Shown here: piece after piece, positions 63,866 through 64,000 of the stretch
Position numbering within the stretch: the first letter of the stretch is position 1
Layout: each line of letters opens with the position of its first letter
Source: Rhizobium pisi
GTDB taxonomy: Bacteria > Pseudomonadota > Alphaproteobacteria > Rhizobiales > Rhizobiaceae
Assembly: GCF_003938655.1 (NCBI RefSeq)
Contig: NZ_RJJT01000003.1
Location: 186,001-250,000, forward strand
DNA: 64,000 nt
Direction of reading: 5' to 3'
Made by a program: the position numbers and the translations under genes
The notes under the pieces: model-generated
Databases searched by the model: none
The model's input: only the letters and a program-made list of their open reading frames with translations
What the model was told of the DNA's origin: nothing

Positions 63866-64000
63866 TGCCGAGCTCAGACAATGCCGGGCCACTTTCCTAA
63901 ACCGCGGAAGTTCCGATGGGTGCGGATCGTCGGCTCGGCATGAATCACCGATCTTTCTTCGATAGGGCCACCGTCGCCATGTAAGGCTCGTGGGGTCTGG
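63866..64000. other. Window end, unassigned
   Basis: Open frames exist on both strands in these 135 bases but none carries a recognisable motif. It could include the end of a gene lying beyond the window; I see nothing that can be assigned. Confidence 0.3.

Overview
The window looks like a stretch of the chromosome of a fast-growing rhizobium of the Rhizobium etli / R. leguminosarum type. The support is high GC with alphaproteobacterial codon use, a circularly permuted two-piece tmRNA of the alphaproteobacterial kind, the order thyA-folA-hflK-hflC-degP followed by serB/miaA and ilvIH, a solitary rhizobial-type flagellin, and rhizobial palindromic intergenic repeats. I see no rRNA or tRNA gene, CRISPR array, complete insertion sequence, prophage or replication origin. 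The species assignment is inference.

Layout. 1-10.4 kb: a truncated chemotaxis receptor, a SCO copper chaperone, prmA, an M24 aminopeptidase, the AzlCD exporter, a membrane glycosyltransferase, nicotinamidase and a small EF-hand protein. 10.4-15.3 kb: a UvrD/PcrA helicase, a DUF1275 membrane protein and two VOC-fold proteins, one exported. 15.7-20.5 kb: the prkA-yeaH-spoVR stress operon. 20.6-24.3 kb: a VapBC module, a GFA protein, an exported RidA-like protein divergent from a TetR regulator with clear operators, and a class III nucleotide cyclase with a membrane tail. 24.5-28.9 kb: an RND efflux pair. 29.1-33.2 kb: a solitary flagellin, an OmpA lipoprotein, an AraC regulator and a ParDE-type module. 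33.3-41.5 kb: an AbrB-type membrane protein, a LysR/aldo-keto reductase pair, and a polar amino-acid ABC transporter divergent from a FAD-linked oxidase. 41.6-47 kb: a very large AsmA protein, three small conserved genes ending in sspB, and the tmRNA gene directly upstream of sspB. 47-54.9 kb: thyA-folA, hflKC, degP, serB and miaA. 54.9-61.1 kb: a cupin/MarR pair, a MocR-LysE-DHDPS-like module and a HerA-like ATPase. 61.2-63.8 kb: ilvIH behind a complete transcription attenuator with its own leader peptide.

How the parts work together. Several units are self-regulated pairs with visible operators: TetR/RidA, MarR/cupin, ParDE, and probably MocR/LysE. Protein quality control is concentrated here: tmRNA with its ClpXP adaptor SspB, the HflKC regulators of FtsH, and the DegP periplasmic protease. 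The signals most worth following up are the ilvIH attenuator with its near-leaderless 18-residue peptide (61230-61380), the tmRNA-sspB linkage (46048-47012), the overlapping divergent starts of serB and miaA (53956-53959), the RidA-like protein lacking the substrate-binding arginine, and the cyclase lacking the usual adenine-selecting lysine.
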